A stretch of 64,000 nt of DNA from Bacteroides clarus YIT 12056 (GTDB lineage Bacteria; Bacteroidota; Bacteroidia; Bacteroidales; Bacteroidaceae): NCBI RefSeq assembly GCF_900129655.1, contig NZ_FQWK01000008.1:62001-126000 (forward strand). The letters run 5' to 3'. Below the pieces are notes generated by a model. That model worked only from the letters and a program-made list of their open reading frames with translations. It made no database searches and was not told where the DNA came from. Shown here piece after piece: positions 35,691 through 44,291 of this stretch; position 1 is the first letter of the stretch, and the number at the start of each line of letters is the position of its first letter. Both the position numbers and the translations under genes were made by a program.

Positions 35691-37721
35691 CTAAAAGACG
35701 AATCCGAAGCCGGCGTACCAGCCGAGCTTCTTCGTCTGATTAGACCAATTCAACTCTATTTCCAACGGTCCCAAAAAACTATTATACATATAGCCGATGC
35801 CCGTTCCTACCAAGTCGTAAGAGTGGGAATCCTCAAATAACTCATGCAACTTATCGGAGCTGCGTCCGTAGTTTCCCGTCACCGATACATACTGATTCTT
35901 AAATATCCGCTGACGAAGCTTCAAACCGGCAACAATCAATGAACCGGAAGCCAACTCCGCACGGTTAATCCCTACAAAAGGTATTTGTTGGGGCATATAA
36001 CGTCCGGCAATATTTCCACCCAACATATTAGTAACAGCAAAAGAATAGTTATCACCTCCGGTAAGAATACGCCCGTCAATAGACGGAATAATCGTAAAAT
36101 TCTTTAACGGAGTGAAACACCCTTGCCAATGCGCCGAGAAGGCCAAAATAGGGCTGTTATCTTCGTATTGAAACAGATTATCCGTATACAGATGATACAT
36201 TACGGACCATGACAGACCTTTGGTGGGTACGCTTCTTCCATTCAGATTATTATACAACAGCCCGGCAAAATAGGTAAACAGCGACTTATTTCCAAACATA
36301 AGTGCATCCACCGGCTCCAACGACAGCAAATCATGGTAGTTGTAGTGCTCGAAATTAAGACCTGCACTCACTTGAATCTTATTCCAATCCTTTGCGACTC
36401 CGGCGGTAAGCTGCTGATGGGTAAAAGTCAAATCAAGTGTACGCTTTCCCTCATTATAAATATTAATATCCTTGTAATCAAACCGGTAATTAATTCCCGT
36501 CTGCCAGCCCTTACTCCACTGATAATTATAACCGATTCTTGCCATCGTCCGTTTTCCTAAACGGGCGGTAAGGCTCACTTGCGATTCTTTTTGTTTTCCC
36601 AGATAAATATCCGTATTCGCCTGCAAGGCTGCCAGCTCTTCCGTATCAAAACGGATACCGACATTCAGCTTGTTTTCCCGTATGGCAGGAGCGGCTATCT
36701 GTGGATCAACGGGAATAGTCTTGCTCTTTTCCGCGTCAGGGATAGGAAAAGGTCCCGGGCGACGGGGCTGATAATCTTCTCTTAGCCCCATCTTCTTTTT
36801 TAATGTAAGCAGTTTATCCCAATCGGCCATAGCCGCCTGTTCTCCACGCACTATCAAGGTATCAATCGCTTCTTTGGTGAAACTTGCCGCAGAATAACCC
36901 GATACATCCACTTTAATATGTAAATCGGTCTTGCGAAGATTCTCTTGATATTTTTTCTCTCCCTGCAGATTAATGATTTGCCCGAATATATCTTTCACCG
37001 ATTTCAGTTGCCCGGCATCCAGCAAAGGACTTTGTACATCCACTCCGATAATAATATCAGCCCCCATCTGCAAGGCCACATCTACCGGATAATTATTCAC
37101 CATACCTCCATCTACCAAGACCCTGCCATTCAGATTGACAGGTGCAAATACCCCGGGTATCGACATACTGGAGCGCATGGCCGTAGCCAACACACCTCTG
37201 TGAAACACAACCTCGCTCCCATCCACCAGGTTTTCGGAGACACATGCGAACGGAATAGGCAGCCGGCTAAAGTTTACAGAATCCTGATAACCCTCTGTCA
37301 ATACCGAAAACAACTGTGCAATATTCTTCCCCTTAATAATTCCCGCATCCGAAATGTCCGCCGACTTCAACGTAAAAGGAATAGACAGCACATAACGCTC
37401 CGACCGTAAACGATCGTCGAGCAATACATCTTTAGGATTGGGAGCGTCCGACAAAACGAACTTCCAGTTCTGCGCATTCACCATACTGTCCAATTGCTCC
37501 GGAGTATACCCTATGGCATATAAGCCTCCAACAATAGCCCCCATACTGGTGCCCACCACATAATCTATCGGAATACCCGCTTTCTCTATCACTTTCAAGG
37601 CACCGATATGAGCCGTACCCTTCGCTCCGCCTCCACTCAGCACAACGGCAACTTTCGGACGCTCTTGCGCCATAAGCAATAACGGAAGCAACAGCAACCA
37701 GCCCAATAACCTATATTTCAT
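35691..37721 (-). CDS. Patatin-like phospholipase fused to an outer-membrane beta-barrel
   Basis: A 676-residue outer-membrane protein of the patatin/Omp85-like type. A signal peptide (MKYRLLGWLLLLPLLLMAQE) precedes a patatin domain: the glycine-rich VLSGGGAKGTAHIGALKVIE oxyanion loop, the nucleophile S59 in VVGTSMGAIVGG, and the catalytic Asp in VLVDGGMVNNYPVDVALQMG near residue 205. A POTRA-like link (about 265-340) and a C-terminal 16-strand-like barrel end in an aromatic residue (WYAGFGFVF). The layout matches PlpD-type (type Vd) proteins, so the lipase could sit outside the cell. It lies alone between convergent cysS and the sulfatase operon. Confidence 0.93.
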   Translation of the reverse strand: MKYRLLGWLLLLPLLLMAQERPKVAVVLSGGGAKGTAHIGALKVIEKAGIPIDYVVGTSMGAIVGGLYAIGYTPEQLDSMVNAQNWKFVLSDAPNPKDVLLDDRLRSERYVLSIPFTLKSADISDAGIIKGKNIAQLFSVLTEGYQDSVNFSRLPIPFACVSENLVDGSEVVFHRGVLATAMRSSMSIPGVFAPVNLNGRVLVDGGMVNNYPVDVALQMGADIIIGVDVQSPLLDAGQLKSVKDIFGQIINLQGEKKYQENLRKTDLHIKVDVSGYSAASFTKEAIDTLIVRGEQAAMADWDKLLTLKKKMGLREDYQPRRPGPFPIPDAEKSKTIPVDPQIAAPAIRENKLNVGIRFDTEELAALQANTDIYLGKQKESQVSLTARLGKRTMARIGYNYQWSKGWQTGINYRFDYKDINIYNEGKRTLDLTFTHQQLTAGVAKDWNKIQVSAGLNFEHYNYHDLLSLEPVDALMFGNKSLFTYFAGLLYNNLNGRSVPTKGLSWSVMYHLYTDNLFQYEDNSPILAFSAHWQGCFTPLKNFTIIPSIDGRILTGGDNYSFAVTNMLGGNIAGRYMPQQIPFVGINRAELASGSLIVAGLKLRQRIFKNQYVSVTGNYGRSSDKLHELFEDSHSYDLVGTGIGYMYNSFLGPLEIELNWSNQTKKLGWYAGFGFVF

Positions 37722-37813
37722 CTTCGTATGGATTTACATGAGTAAGAGAAAATAAAACAACTTATTCTTCCGATAGTTCACTGCCGGTAAAAGGAGTTAC
37801 CGCCGGTTCACAC

Positions 37814-37852
37814 AAAAAAAGAAAGGTCCTTCTTCACAGAAAAACCTTTCTT
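37814..37852 (-). terminator. Terminator of the sulfatase-GH88 operon
   Basis: On the minus strand AAGAAAGG, an 18-base loop and CCTTTCTT form an eight-pair stem followed by a T-run (positions 37820-37814). It lies about 58 bases after the sulfatase stop at 37910. Confidence 0.7.
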
Positions 37853-37909
37853 CCCTACAAAAGGATGTATAACAAAATACTTTGCAACAACCTTTCACAA
37901 CAGTTATTT

Positions 37910-39460
37910 CTATTTATCGTATGGTATTATGTCAGATAAGATGCGCTCTCTATACCAGGGATCATCAATCTCTTTCAAGACTTTCCCCATTTCCGCACAC
38001 AACTCGTTTACTACTTCTTTATTCTCCTCTAACGGAAGATTATTCATTTGATAGGGGTCTTTCTCGTCATCGAACAACAAACTCTTTACAAGCTTGCGAT
38101 TATCACGGTCTATATAAAGCGCCAGTGTGTAACGGGCCGATTTAAAGCCGCGCGATGAAGGGAAATAAGAACGAACTTTACCGTCCGCATCTTTCTTTCC
38201 GTCCAGGTTCTGAATATAGAGAGCGCCCGTAGGACGTACAATATCAGCTTTTTCATTGAAAAACAGCGGAGCATAGTTACGTCCCTGCACATCCGTAGGA
38301 ATGGAATCGGACAGACCTGCCAATCCCAATAAAGTAGGCATGATATCCGGAGAGGAAAGCATCAAGTCATCCAAACGGGGCTTAATCTTATCAGGGAAAC
38401 GAACGATGAACGGTACGTTCATGGACTCGGAGAACGGGGAATTCTTCGGGTCATCCGTATGCTGGCTGCACATTGTTTCGCCGTGATCGGAAGAAAAGAC
38501 TACAATTGTATTTTTGTCCAGTCCCAATTCCTTCAAAGCATCGAGTATCTGTCCGAAAGCGCGGTCTACACCCGTAACTGAAGCAAAATAATAACGTGCG
38601 CTTTCCGCTTTCTTCATTGTAGGATCAGCATTAGGACGAATCAATAAGCTATCCAATGGCTGGTCCTTATATAAATTGAAGTCCTGCTCCATGCAGTCGT
38701 CCAATGAGCGATAAGGGCTATGCGGCGGATTCATACCTACCATTATAAAGAACGGTTTCTTCGGGTCGCGTACATTTCCCTCATTCTTCAGATAAGAAAC
38801 AACCTTACCCGACTCATGCAGCGGAGACCATTCACGCGGATCATGCCGTTTACCGTCTGTGTCCCAATAATGCGGATTCTTATGCTCATCGAATGTTCCG
38901 TAAGCGTACCAATAGTTAAATCCATGACGACGGTCCTTCGGTGTATAAGCGTCCCATGCGGGTACACGGTCTTCTACGTATTTTCCCGGACGCTGGGGGT
39001 CATTGGGAGTCGGGAAGTCAGCATGCAGTTTACCGAAATAGGCACAGTCATATCCCGCATTACTGAATACATCGCTTACACAGTCTACATCCTCGCGCAA
39101 TGAGCTGATAGGACGGTCCGAATTACAGTTCAAAGGGATACCGCTCTTGTTAGGATACATTCCCGTCAGCAATGAACCCCGATGAGGGCTGCTCAACGGA
39201 CAGTTGCTCATGGCAGAAGTCAGTACCAAAGACTCTCTCGCAAAATCATTCAAACGAGGGGTATGCACCGGGTCATTCCGGAAGTTCACTTTCTCCCGAA
39301 AACCTTCCTGTCCCCAAAATTCCATCGCCTGATTACGGTACTGGTCAGGAAAGACATAAATAACGTTCGGTTGTCGGGCCTGTTCCGCCTGCGGAGCTTT
39401 ACAACCCTGCAAGGCGAACAAGCCTAAACCACCTAACAATATATTCAATTGATTTCTCAT
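37910..39460 (-). CDS. Serine-type sulfatase lipoprotein (GAG-type)
   Basis: Predicted sulfatase of 516 residues. A lipobox ends in C20 (GLGLFALQGC), so it is exported as a lipoprotein. The formylglycine motif is S90-S-P-H-R94 in NCPLSSPHRGSLLTGMYP, a serine-type S-x-P-x-R. Early metal site residues are in VIYVFPDQYR; the late ones are VVFSSDHGETMCSQH. The next-door GH88 and syntenic position suggest a glycosaminoglycan sulfatase (in B. thetaiotaomicron the GH88-linked copy acts on chondroitin, from memory), but the sulfated position cannot be told. Its start overlaps the stop of GH88 by four bases (ATGA). Confidence 0.88.
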   Translation of the reverse strand: MRNQLNILLGGLGLFALQGCKAPQAEQARQPNVIYVFPDQYRNQAMEFWGQEGFREKVNFRNDPVHTPRLNDFARESLVLTSAMSNCPLSSPHRGSLLTGMYPNKSGIPLNCNSDRPISSLREDVDCVSDVFSNAGYDCAYFGKLHADFPTPNDPQRPGKYVEDRVPAWDAYTPKDRRHGFNYWYAYGTFDEHKNPHYWDTDGKRHDPREWSPLHESGKVVSYLKNEGNVRDPKKPFFIMVGMNPPHSPYRSLDDCMEQDFNLYKDQPLDSLLIRPNADPTMKKAESARYYFASVTGVDRAFGQILDALKELGLDKNTIVVFSSDHGETMCSQHTDDPKNSPFSESMNVPFIVRFPDKIKPRLDDLMLSSPDIMPTLLGLAGLSDSIPTDVQGRNYAPLFFNEKADIVRPTGALYIQNLDGKKDADGKVRSYFPSSRGFKSARYTLALYIDRDNRKLVKSLLFDDEKDPYQMNNLPLEENKEVVNELCAEMGKVLKEIDDPWYRERILSDIIPYDK

Positions 39461-40656
39461 TTCTCCAAGTCTCTTTTACGCATCAAAGCTTCCAAGAAAT
39501 AATAATCGGCATAGTTCAGAGGAACATCTATTTCCGCGCCGTGAGGAATACTGCCTACCGAATGCATCAGGATAAAGTTGCCGTTAGTTCCTACCTCCGC
39601 ACGATAGGCCGGAGAAGCGAGGCTTTCCATAATTCGGTCTGCTGTTTCCTTATAACCCTTATTAGGAATATACGTACTCAATTCGTAAAGCGCAGAAGCC
39701 GTACATGCTGCGGCAGAAGCATCACGAGGCTCGTTCGGAATGTTGGGAGCATCGTAATCCCAATAAGGAACCAAATCCTCCGGAAGATTCTTGTTATTGA
39801 AGATAAAGTCATAAACTTTTTCAGCGTGATCCAAATATTTGGAATCGTGAGTGTAACGATAGCACATTGTATAACCGTATAACGCCCATGCCTGTCCGCG
39901 AGCCCAAGACGATTCATCAGCATAGCCTTGCGCCGTCTGTTTCTTGCGAACCTCACCGGTTGCGGGATCATAATCTACTACGTGATAGCAACTGTTGTCG
40001 GCCCTGAAATGGTTAGCCATGGTAGTATCGGCATGTTTCACGGCTATATTATAGAAAGTAGAGTCACCCGACAGCTTGGTAGCTTCGAACAACAGCTCCA
40101 AGTTCATCATATTGTCGATGATTACCGGACATTTCCAACCGCGTTCTGCCTGCCAGCCTTTGTCGGCATCCCAAGATTGAATAACGCCTGCGCCCGGACG
40201 GAAGCGGGTAGACAATGATTTGGCAGTCTGAATAATTACAGGTTTGTATTCCTCTTTATTGGCAAAACGGTATCCGTTCAGATAACTGGAACCGATCATA
40301 AAGCCTACATCATGATGCCAGGTCAGATATTGTACGGAATCCAAGGCTTCCGTATACTTTTCCGCCAGCGGCAACCACTTGTCGTCACCGGTCAACTCGT
40401 ATGTATACCAAATATTACCGGGAAAGAAGCCGGAGCACCAGTCATCAATGGGAACATAATGAATGCTGCCATCCTTATTAATGGTACGCGGATTAAGAAT
40501 TTTACCTGATTTCTCGATAATGTCCGTCTGAAGCATTTCCTGTGCCACTGCATTATCAATATTCTCCTGGATGAAGTCATTTGCAGGCTGCTTTTGTCCT
40601 GTACAACCTGCCAAAACAAGAAGGGAAATACCCAATGTAGTAAGAGCTGTTTTCAT
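39457..40656 (-). CDS. GH88 unsaturated glucuronyl hydrolase (lipoprotein)
   Basis: Predicted glycoside hydrolase family 88 enzyme of 399 residues that removes the unsaturated uronic acid from lyase products of glycosaminoglycans. The lipobox ends in C18 (LGISLLVLAGC). Family pieces include WCSGFFPGNIWYTYELTGDD, HHDVGFMIGSSYLNGYRF, DNMMNLELLFEATKL, YADESSWARGQAWALYGYTM and DASAAACTASALYELS; the two catalytic Asp lie in HDVG and DNMMN. The ATG at 40656 is chosen since a signal peptide begins there. A -7 element lies at 40699-40706 (minus). It is translationally coupled to the downstream sulfatase. Confidence 0.93.
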   Translation of the reverse strand: MKTALTTLGISLLVLAGCTGQKQPANDFIQENIDNAVAQEMLQTDIIEKSGKILNPRTINKDGSIHYVPIDDWCSGFFPGNIWYTYELTGDDKWLPLAEKYTEALDSVQYLTWHHDVGFMIGSSYLNGYRFANKEEYKPVIIQTAKSLSTRFRPGAGVIQSWDADKGWQAERGWKCPVIIDNMMNLELLFEATKLSGDSTFYNIAVKHADTTMANHFRADNSCYHVVDYDPATGEVRKKQTAQGYADESSWARGQAWALYGYTMCYRYTHDSKYLDHAEKVYDFIFNNKNLPEDLVPYWDYDAPNIPNEPRDASAAACTASALYELSTYIPNKGYKETADRIMESLASPAYRAEVGTNGNFILMHSVGSIPHGAEIDVPLNYADYYFLEALMRKRDLEK

Positions 40657-40698
40657 AATAAAGGATTTATTTATTAATTGTTGTCGTTTTTTCGATGG

Positions 40699-40706
40699 CA
40701 AATGTA
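40699..40706 (-). promoter_or_regulatory. -7 element TACATTTG of the GH88-sulfatase operon
   Basis: Minus-strand TACATTTG, 43 bases upstream of the GH88 start. The expected -33 site has no TTTG, which is typical of promoters needing an activator. Confidence 0.5.
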
Positions 40707-40761
40707 GCGCGGTTATACGGAAATGACCCACCTAAATCATCCAATTAAAAGCTAAAATTGT

Positions 40762-40769
40762 TACATTTG
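40762..40769 (+). promoter_or_regulatory. -7 element TACATTTG of the thioesterase gene
   Basis: TACATTTG matches TAnnTTTG and lies 74 bases before the ATG at 40844. It is divergent from the GH88 promoter 55 bases away. Confidence 0.4.
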
Positions 40770-40843
40770 CATCGGAAAGCATCTGTTTTTCTTTATGCTG
40801 TCCGTGAATCATTGAATCACCAATCATTAAATCCCTAAATTCC

Positions 40844-41248
40844 ATGACTCCACAAGAGTTTTTCAAAAAAGATCTTTTTGCCGGCAAAACCGGTGTAGAA
40901 CTGATAGAAATAAAAGAAGGATATAGCAAAGCGCGTCTGGTAATTACGGAAGAACATCTCAATGCCGGACACCGCACCCAAGGCGGAGCGCTCTTTACGT
41001 TAGCCGACCTCGCTTTGGCCGCAGCCGCCAACTCTCACGGCGTACTGTCCTTTTCACTGTCTTCCAATATCACTTTCCTGCGCGGCAGCGGTGTAGGCGA
41101 CACATTGTACGCCGAAGCCCGTGAACGATACGTCGGACGCACTACCGGATATTATCAAATTGACGTTACCAACCAGAAAGGAGAACTGATAGCCACATTC
41201 GAGTCCAGCGTTTTCAGAAAGGGGGACGCATTGCCCTTTACTTTGTAA
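40844..41248 (+). CDS. PaaI-type hotdog thioesterase
   Basis: Predicted acyl-CoA thioesterase of 134 residues. The family motif is HLNAGHRTQGGALFTLADLA, with the catalytic Asp in LADLALAAAANSHG. The hotdog strand pattern continues SSNITFLRGSGVGDTLYAEA and ends VFRKGDALPFTL. The acyl substrate is unknown. It may not belong to the polysaccharide locus, though it is divergent from GH88. Its stop overlaps the convergent DUF3108 gene by 11 bases. Confidence 0.9.
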   Translation: MTPQEFFKKDLFAGKTGVELIEIKEGYSKARLVITEEHLNAGHRTQGGALFTLADLALAAAANSHGVLSFSLSSNITFLRGSGVGDTLYAEARERYVGRTTGYYQIDVTNQKGELIATFESSVFRKGDALPFTL

Positions 41249-42146
41249 CCACGGAAGTCATCGGATAACGATTGCCTCTTACACTTTTGAGAAACGCTTT
41301 TGCCGAACCGAAGTTCAAATACATATCCAAGCGTATGGGAAGGTGGTTTTTATCGTCTGAAACGAAGAAAGTAATCACTTCCTTCTCTTTTCCCTTTTTG
41401 TATTCCACAAAAGAAAATACAAGACAACGGTAGATTGTATCGTTGTTTGCCTCTATTTCTTCCTTTCCGCGGTAAATCAGAGTCTGTTCTTCCACCCTGC
41501 GTCCCGTTGCCATAGGGAAAAGTATCTTCTCGCCTATCTTATAGTCTTTGGGATCGTAAGAGCGGGCTTGCGCCAGAATACTCAGCATATCAAAAATACA
41601 ACGGCTGTCACTGTATTCCATTTCCTGCGGTTCACGCACAGGATTATGCCAGGTACGTCTCTGCTTCACGGTAGACACACCGTCATTATACGAGAACCAC
41701 GCCTCGTCTACCGTATAGCGTTTTCCCTCCTCGGCTGCCTTACGAAAATAGAGCGGTTCGAGTTTATCGCTGACATAGCAGGTCAGCGTATCACGCATCT
41801 TAAAGAAGAAATCCGTCTTCTTACTGCCCACAGAAAGAAGATTGAAACGATAGGCAGGACGGGAACGGTAAGTGGTAGCATTCGTTGTCAGACTCGCCAG
41901 CCCTACTTTCTTCCAGATAAATTTCCAGTTGAAATACAAATCATACATTACATGTTCCCCCGATTGGAACGCCTCATTCTTAGCCACACATTGAGCCTGC
42001 ACAGGCATCATGCCGCCCAGACACATAAGTCCCGCCAGCAAGAGCAATCCCGCGATTCGTTGCTTTTTAGTAACTATATCCCCTACCGCTGTTGCGATTG
42101 CTGTTGTTACGGTTATTCCGGCTATTTTTCTTTTTCTTGTCTTCAT
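41238..42146 (-). CDS. DUF3108 exported protein
   Basis: A 302-residue protein with the DUF3108 domain: AFQSGEHVMYDLYFNWKFIW, KVGLASLTTNATTYRSRP, a middle strand run, and VITFFVSDDKNHLPIRLDMY near the end. An export signal lies at about residues 27-52 (KKQRIAGLLLLAGLMCLGGM, then MPVQAQ). The only usual start is the ATG at 42146, which adds 26 residues before the signal and overlaps the upstream gene by 80 bases, so the true start is not certain. It is probably coupled to the Big_5 gene. The family's function is unknown. Confidence 0.83.
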   Translation of the reverse strand: MKTRKRKIAGITVTTAIATAVGDIVTKKQRIAGLLLLAGLMCLGGMMPVQAQCVAKNEAFQSGEHVMYDLYFNWKFIWKKVGLASLTTNATTYRSRPAYRFNLLSVGSKKTDFFFKMRDTLTCYVSDKLEPLYFRKAAEEGKRYTVDEAWFSYNDGVSTVKQRRTWHNPVREPQEMEYSDSRCIFDMLSILAQARSYDPKDYKIGEKILFPMATGRRVEEQTLIYRGKEEIEANNDTIYRCLVFSFVEYKKGKEKEVITFFVSDDKNHLPIRLDMYLNFGSAKAFLKSVRGNRYPMTSVVTK

Positions 42147-44004
42147 CTGGTTTTTGTTTTTTCAGTTCATCCGGCTTTTGCTTATCCAACGGCTTTTCTT
42201 TCACGTTCCAATCCTGAATCAAATCAAAGTTGGCCTTAAATTCCAGTACTTGCGGATAATAATAAACCATTTCAGGCTGGCGTTTGGTGGCATAATCACC
42301 TGTATCCCATACGCCATTCCCGTTTGTATCGTTAATGAGCCGGGCCCCATATTTACCCGGATTCAAATAATAAAAGTCTGCTTTTCCTTCCACGACCGGC
42401 ACAGTTCGTACCACCTTGTCTTGGGCATCCAGCAGTTCTACGAATGCCAAAGAATCGGCTCCGGTAATATTGAAGAATATCTGCCCGTACTCTTCCAGTT
42501 TTTTCACCGTGAACTCTTTCTTCACTTTATCGGTAAACAAGCCATATAATCCGTGAAAAGCGGTCGAGTCTACTTCAAAGGCGTAACTTTCACCCGGTTT
42601 CCAGTCCGCATACAGATTGTAGCGTTTCAAATCCAGCGAATCCCGCATGAAATCAAACGGCACATCCTGCCATAACGTATCCACCTTCTGCCTTACATGC
42701 AAGGCGGTGTCACTAAAGCTGGCTATCGGTTCCGTAAAGCTCAATGTGATATAATCGTACACATCCATTGCCGAAGGCGCATATACATCCATTGCCAGAA
42801 ACGGGGTCGGTTCCGGTTCTTCCTCACCCTTTTTCCTTCTTTTCTTCTTCTCTTTCTCGGCCTTTTCCTTCTCTTCCTGTTTCTTATCCTGCAGTTTCTT
42901 CCAACTTACCTTCGATACCATTCTCAAGGTATCTGTCCGGGGAACCAGCTGATTCAAAGTATCCGTGTACAAATAAGTCAGGCTCATCCGCAACGTATCT
43001 TGCTGATAAAGCAAAGAATCCTTTATCCAATAATGAATCGTATCATTCCGTCCGGTGGTCTGCTCAATGACAAAAGCATCCTTTTCATCGAAATTCAGCC
43101 CTTTCATCAGAGGCAGGCTATCGGCCGGAGCCGTAAAATAGAAAGAGAACTTCTCCGGAGTCAGGCGCTCTGTTTTCATAAGGCGCTGCGAGAAAGTCTT
43201 TTCTTTGAAGCTGCGCAACAACACATCATCCGGCAAGAAATGAGTATATCTTCTCTCTACAATCGTGTCTATGGTCAAAGAGTCTCTCCAGAGAGTATCC
43301 TGGCGCGTACGTTCTTCCATGGAAGGGATAATGATGGAATCATTAAAAGCTATGGTTTCCGTAGGCTGGGAGAACTTGAAATTCTGGTCGGCATCCATTA
43401 AAGCATAAATACGGTATTTACCCGGAGCAACTCCACGGATAGAAAATCTTCCGCGGCTATCCGTACGACCTACACGATCGAAAGGCAACGTCGTGAAAGC
43501 CGAATCGGCCAGATTGGCATGCAAGCCGACCAGCACACCTTTTACCGGTTCCAGATTCGACGCGTCAAGCAACGTGCCGGCAATAGCCATCGAATCGAGC
43601 TCCGCACCGGTAGAAAACGTATAAGTAAAGCTCTCCATCGGATTTCCTTCATTATTATCCTGGATAGCATCGGCAAAGTCGATAGTATATGTGGTATTAG
43701 CCTTCAGCGTATCTTGCAGGTTGACCACTACCCTCTTGCCGTTCGCCTTTATTTCCGGCTGCTGCACCTGAGGCGGTGAAATAACAACTTTCTCATTCGC
43801 TTTCTCCAACTTGATAAACTCGTCAAACTCAATGGATATTTTACTTTTCTTATTATGGAGAGCGCCCGGCAATGGAGAACTCGTGACAAAACGAGGCGGC
43901 TCTTCGTCAATCGAGCCACCTTCCAGGCGGCCCACACTGGCACAAGAATATAAAACAGCCGCACTTATGACTGCCCCCAGCAACCGGCGTACAAACGGTT
44001 TCAT
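42067..44004 (-). CDS. Ig-like (Big_5) domain lipoprotein
   Basis: A 645-residue predicted lipoprotein. The signal MKPFVRRLLGAVISAAVLYS is followed by C21. A Big_5-type Ig-like domain spans about residues 40-140 (PRFVTSSPLPGALHNKKSKI, TFSTGAELDS). A CarboxypepD/SpaA-like carrier domain follows (GRTDSRGRFSIRGVAPGKYR). The rest is unrecognised beta-rich sequence with a charged KEEKEKAEKEKKKRRKKGEEE-like stretch. The tail is Asn/Arg-rich and ends GRGYSY. The ATG at 44004 is chosen because a -7 element at 44036-44043 lies upstream and makes the ATG at 44031 nearly leaderless. Its 3' end overlaps the DUF3108 gene. Confidence 0.85.
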   Translation of the reverse strand: MKPFVRRLLGAVISAAVLYSCASVGRLEGGSIDEEPPRFVTSSPLPGALHNKKSKISIEFDEFIKLEKANEKVVISPPQVQQPEIKANGKRVVVNLQDTLKANTTYTIDFADAIQDNNEGNPMESFTYTFSTGAELDSMAIAGTLLDASNLEPVKGVLVGLHANLADSAFTTLPFDRVGRTDSRGRFSIRGVAPGKYRIYALMDADQNFKFSQPTETIAFNDSIIIPSMEERTRQDTLWRDSLTIDTIVERRYTHFLPDDVLLRSFKEKTFSQRLMKTERLTPEKFSFYFTAPADSLPLMKGLNFDEKDAFVIEQTTGRNDTIHYWIKDSLLYQQDTLRMSLTYLYTDTLNQLVPRTDTLRMVSKVSWKKLQDKKQEEKEKAEKEKKKRRKKGEEEPEPTPFLAMDVYAPSAMDVYDYITLSFTEPIASFSDTALHVRQKVDTLWQDVPFDFMRDSLDLKRYNLYADWKPGESYAFEVDSTAFHGLYGLFTDKVKKEFTVKKLEEYGQIFFNITGADSLAFVELLDAQDKVVRTVPVVEGKADFYYLNPGKYGARLINDTNGNGVWDTGDYATKRQPEMVYYYPQVLEFKANFDLIQDWNVKEKPLDKQKPDELKKQKPDEDKKKKNSRNNRNNSNRNSGRGYSY

Positions 44005-44035
44005 TGTATTATGATGCTTGTAATCTAACATGATG

Positions 44036-44043
44036 CAAAAATA
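44036..44043 (-). promoter_or_regulatory. -7 element TATTTTTG of the Big_5-DUF3108 unit
   Basis: Minus-strand TATTTTTG, 32 bases upstream of the ATG at 44004. It decides between the two candidate starts. Confidence 0.45.
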
Positions 44044-44169
44044 AAGGTTATCCCGCAATTAGCAGTATGCTTTACAGTATTTTAATCAAAAAACAAGTAT
44101 TTCTCCCGAGTATATATAAAACATAGTTAAAAAACAGGGATATTCACACCTTATATACAGAGAAAAGAA

Positions 44170-44177
44170 TAATTTTG
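44170..44177 (+). promoter_or_regulatory. -7 element TAATTTTG of the RND efflux operon
   Basis: TAATTTTG matches TAnnTTTG. It would give a long leader of about 105 bases before the ATG at 44292. I see no strong hairpin in that leader. Confidence 0.4.
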
Positions 44178-44291
44178 CGACCGAAAACTAAACAAGAGTA
44201 TTCAGTTTTCACCGCTATCCTTTTTCTTCTATGATTTACACACAAAAGCTTCAGATTAACTAGAACAAAATTATACAGAGAATAAAAGAGT

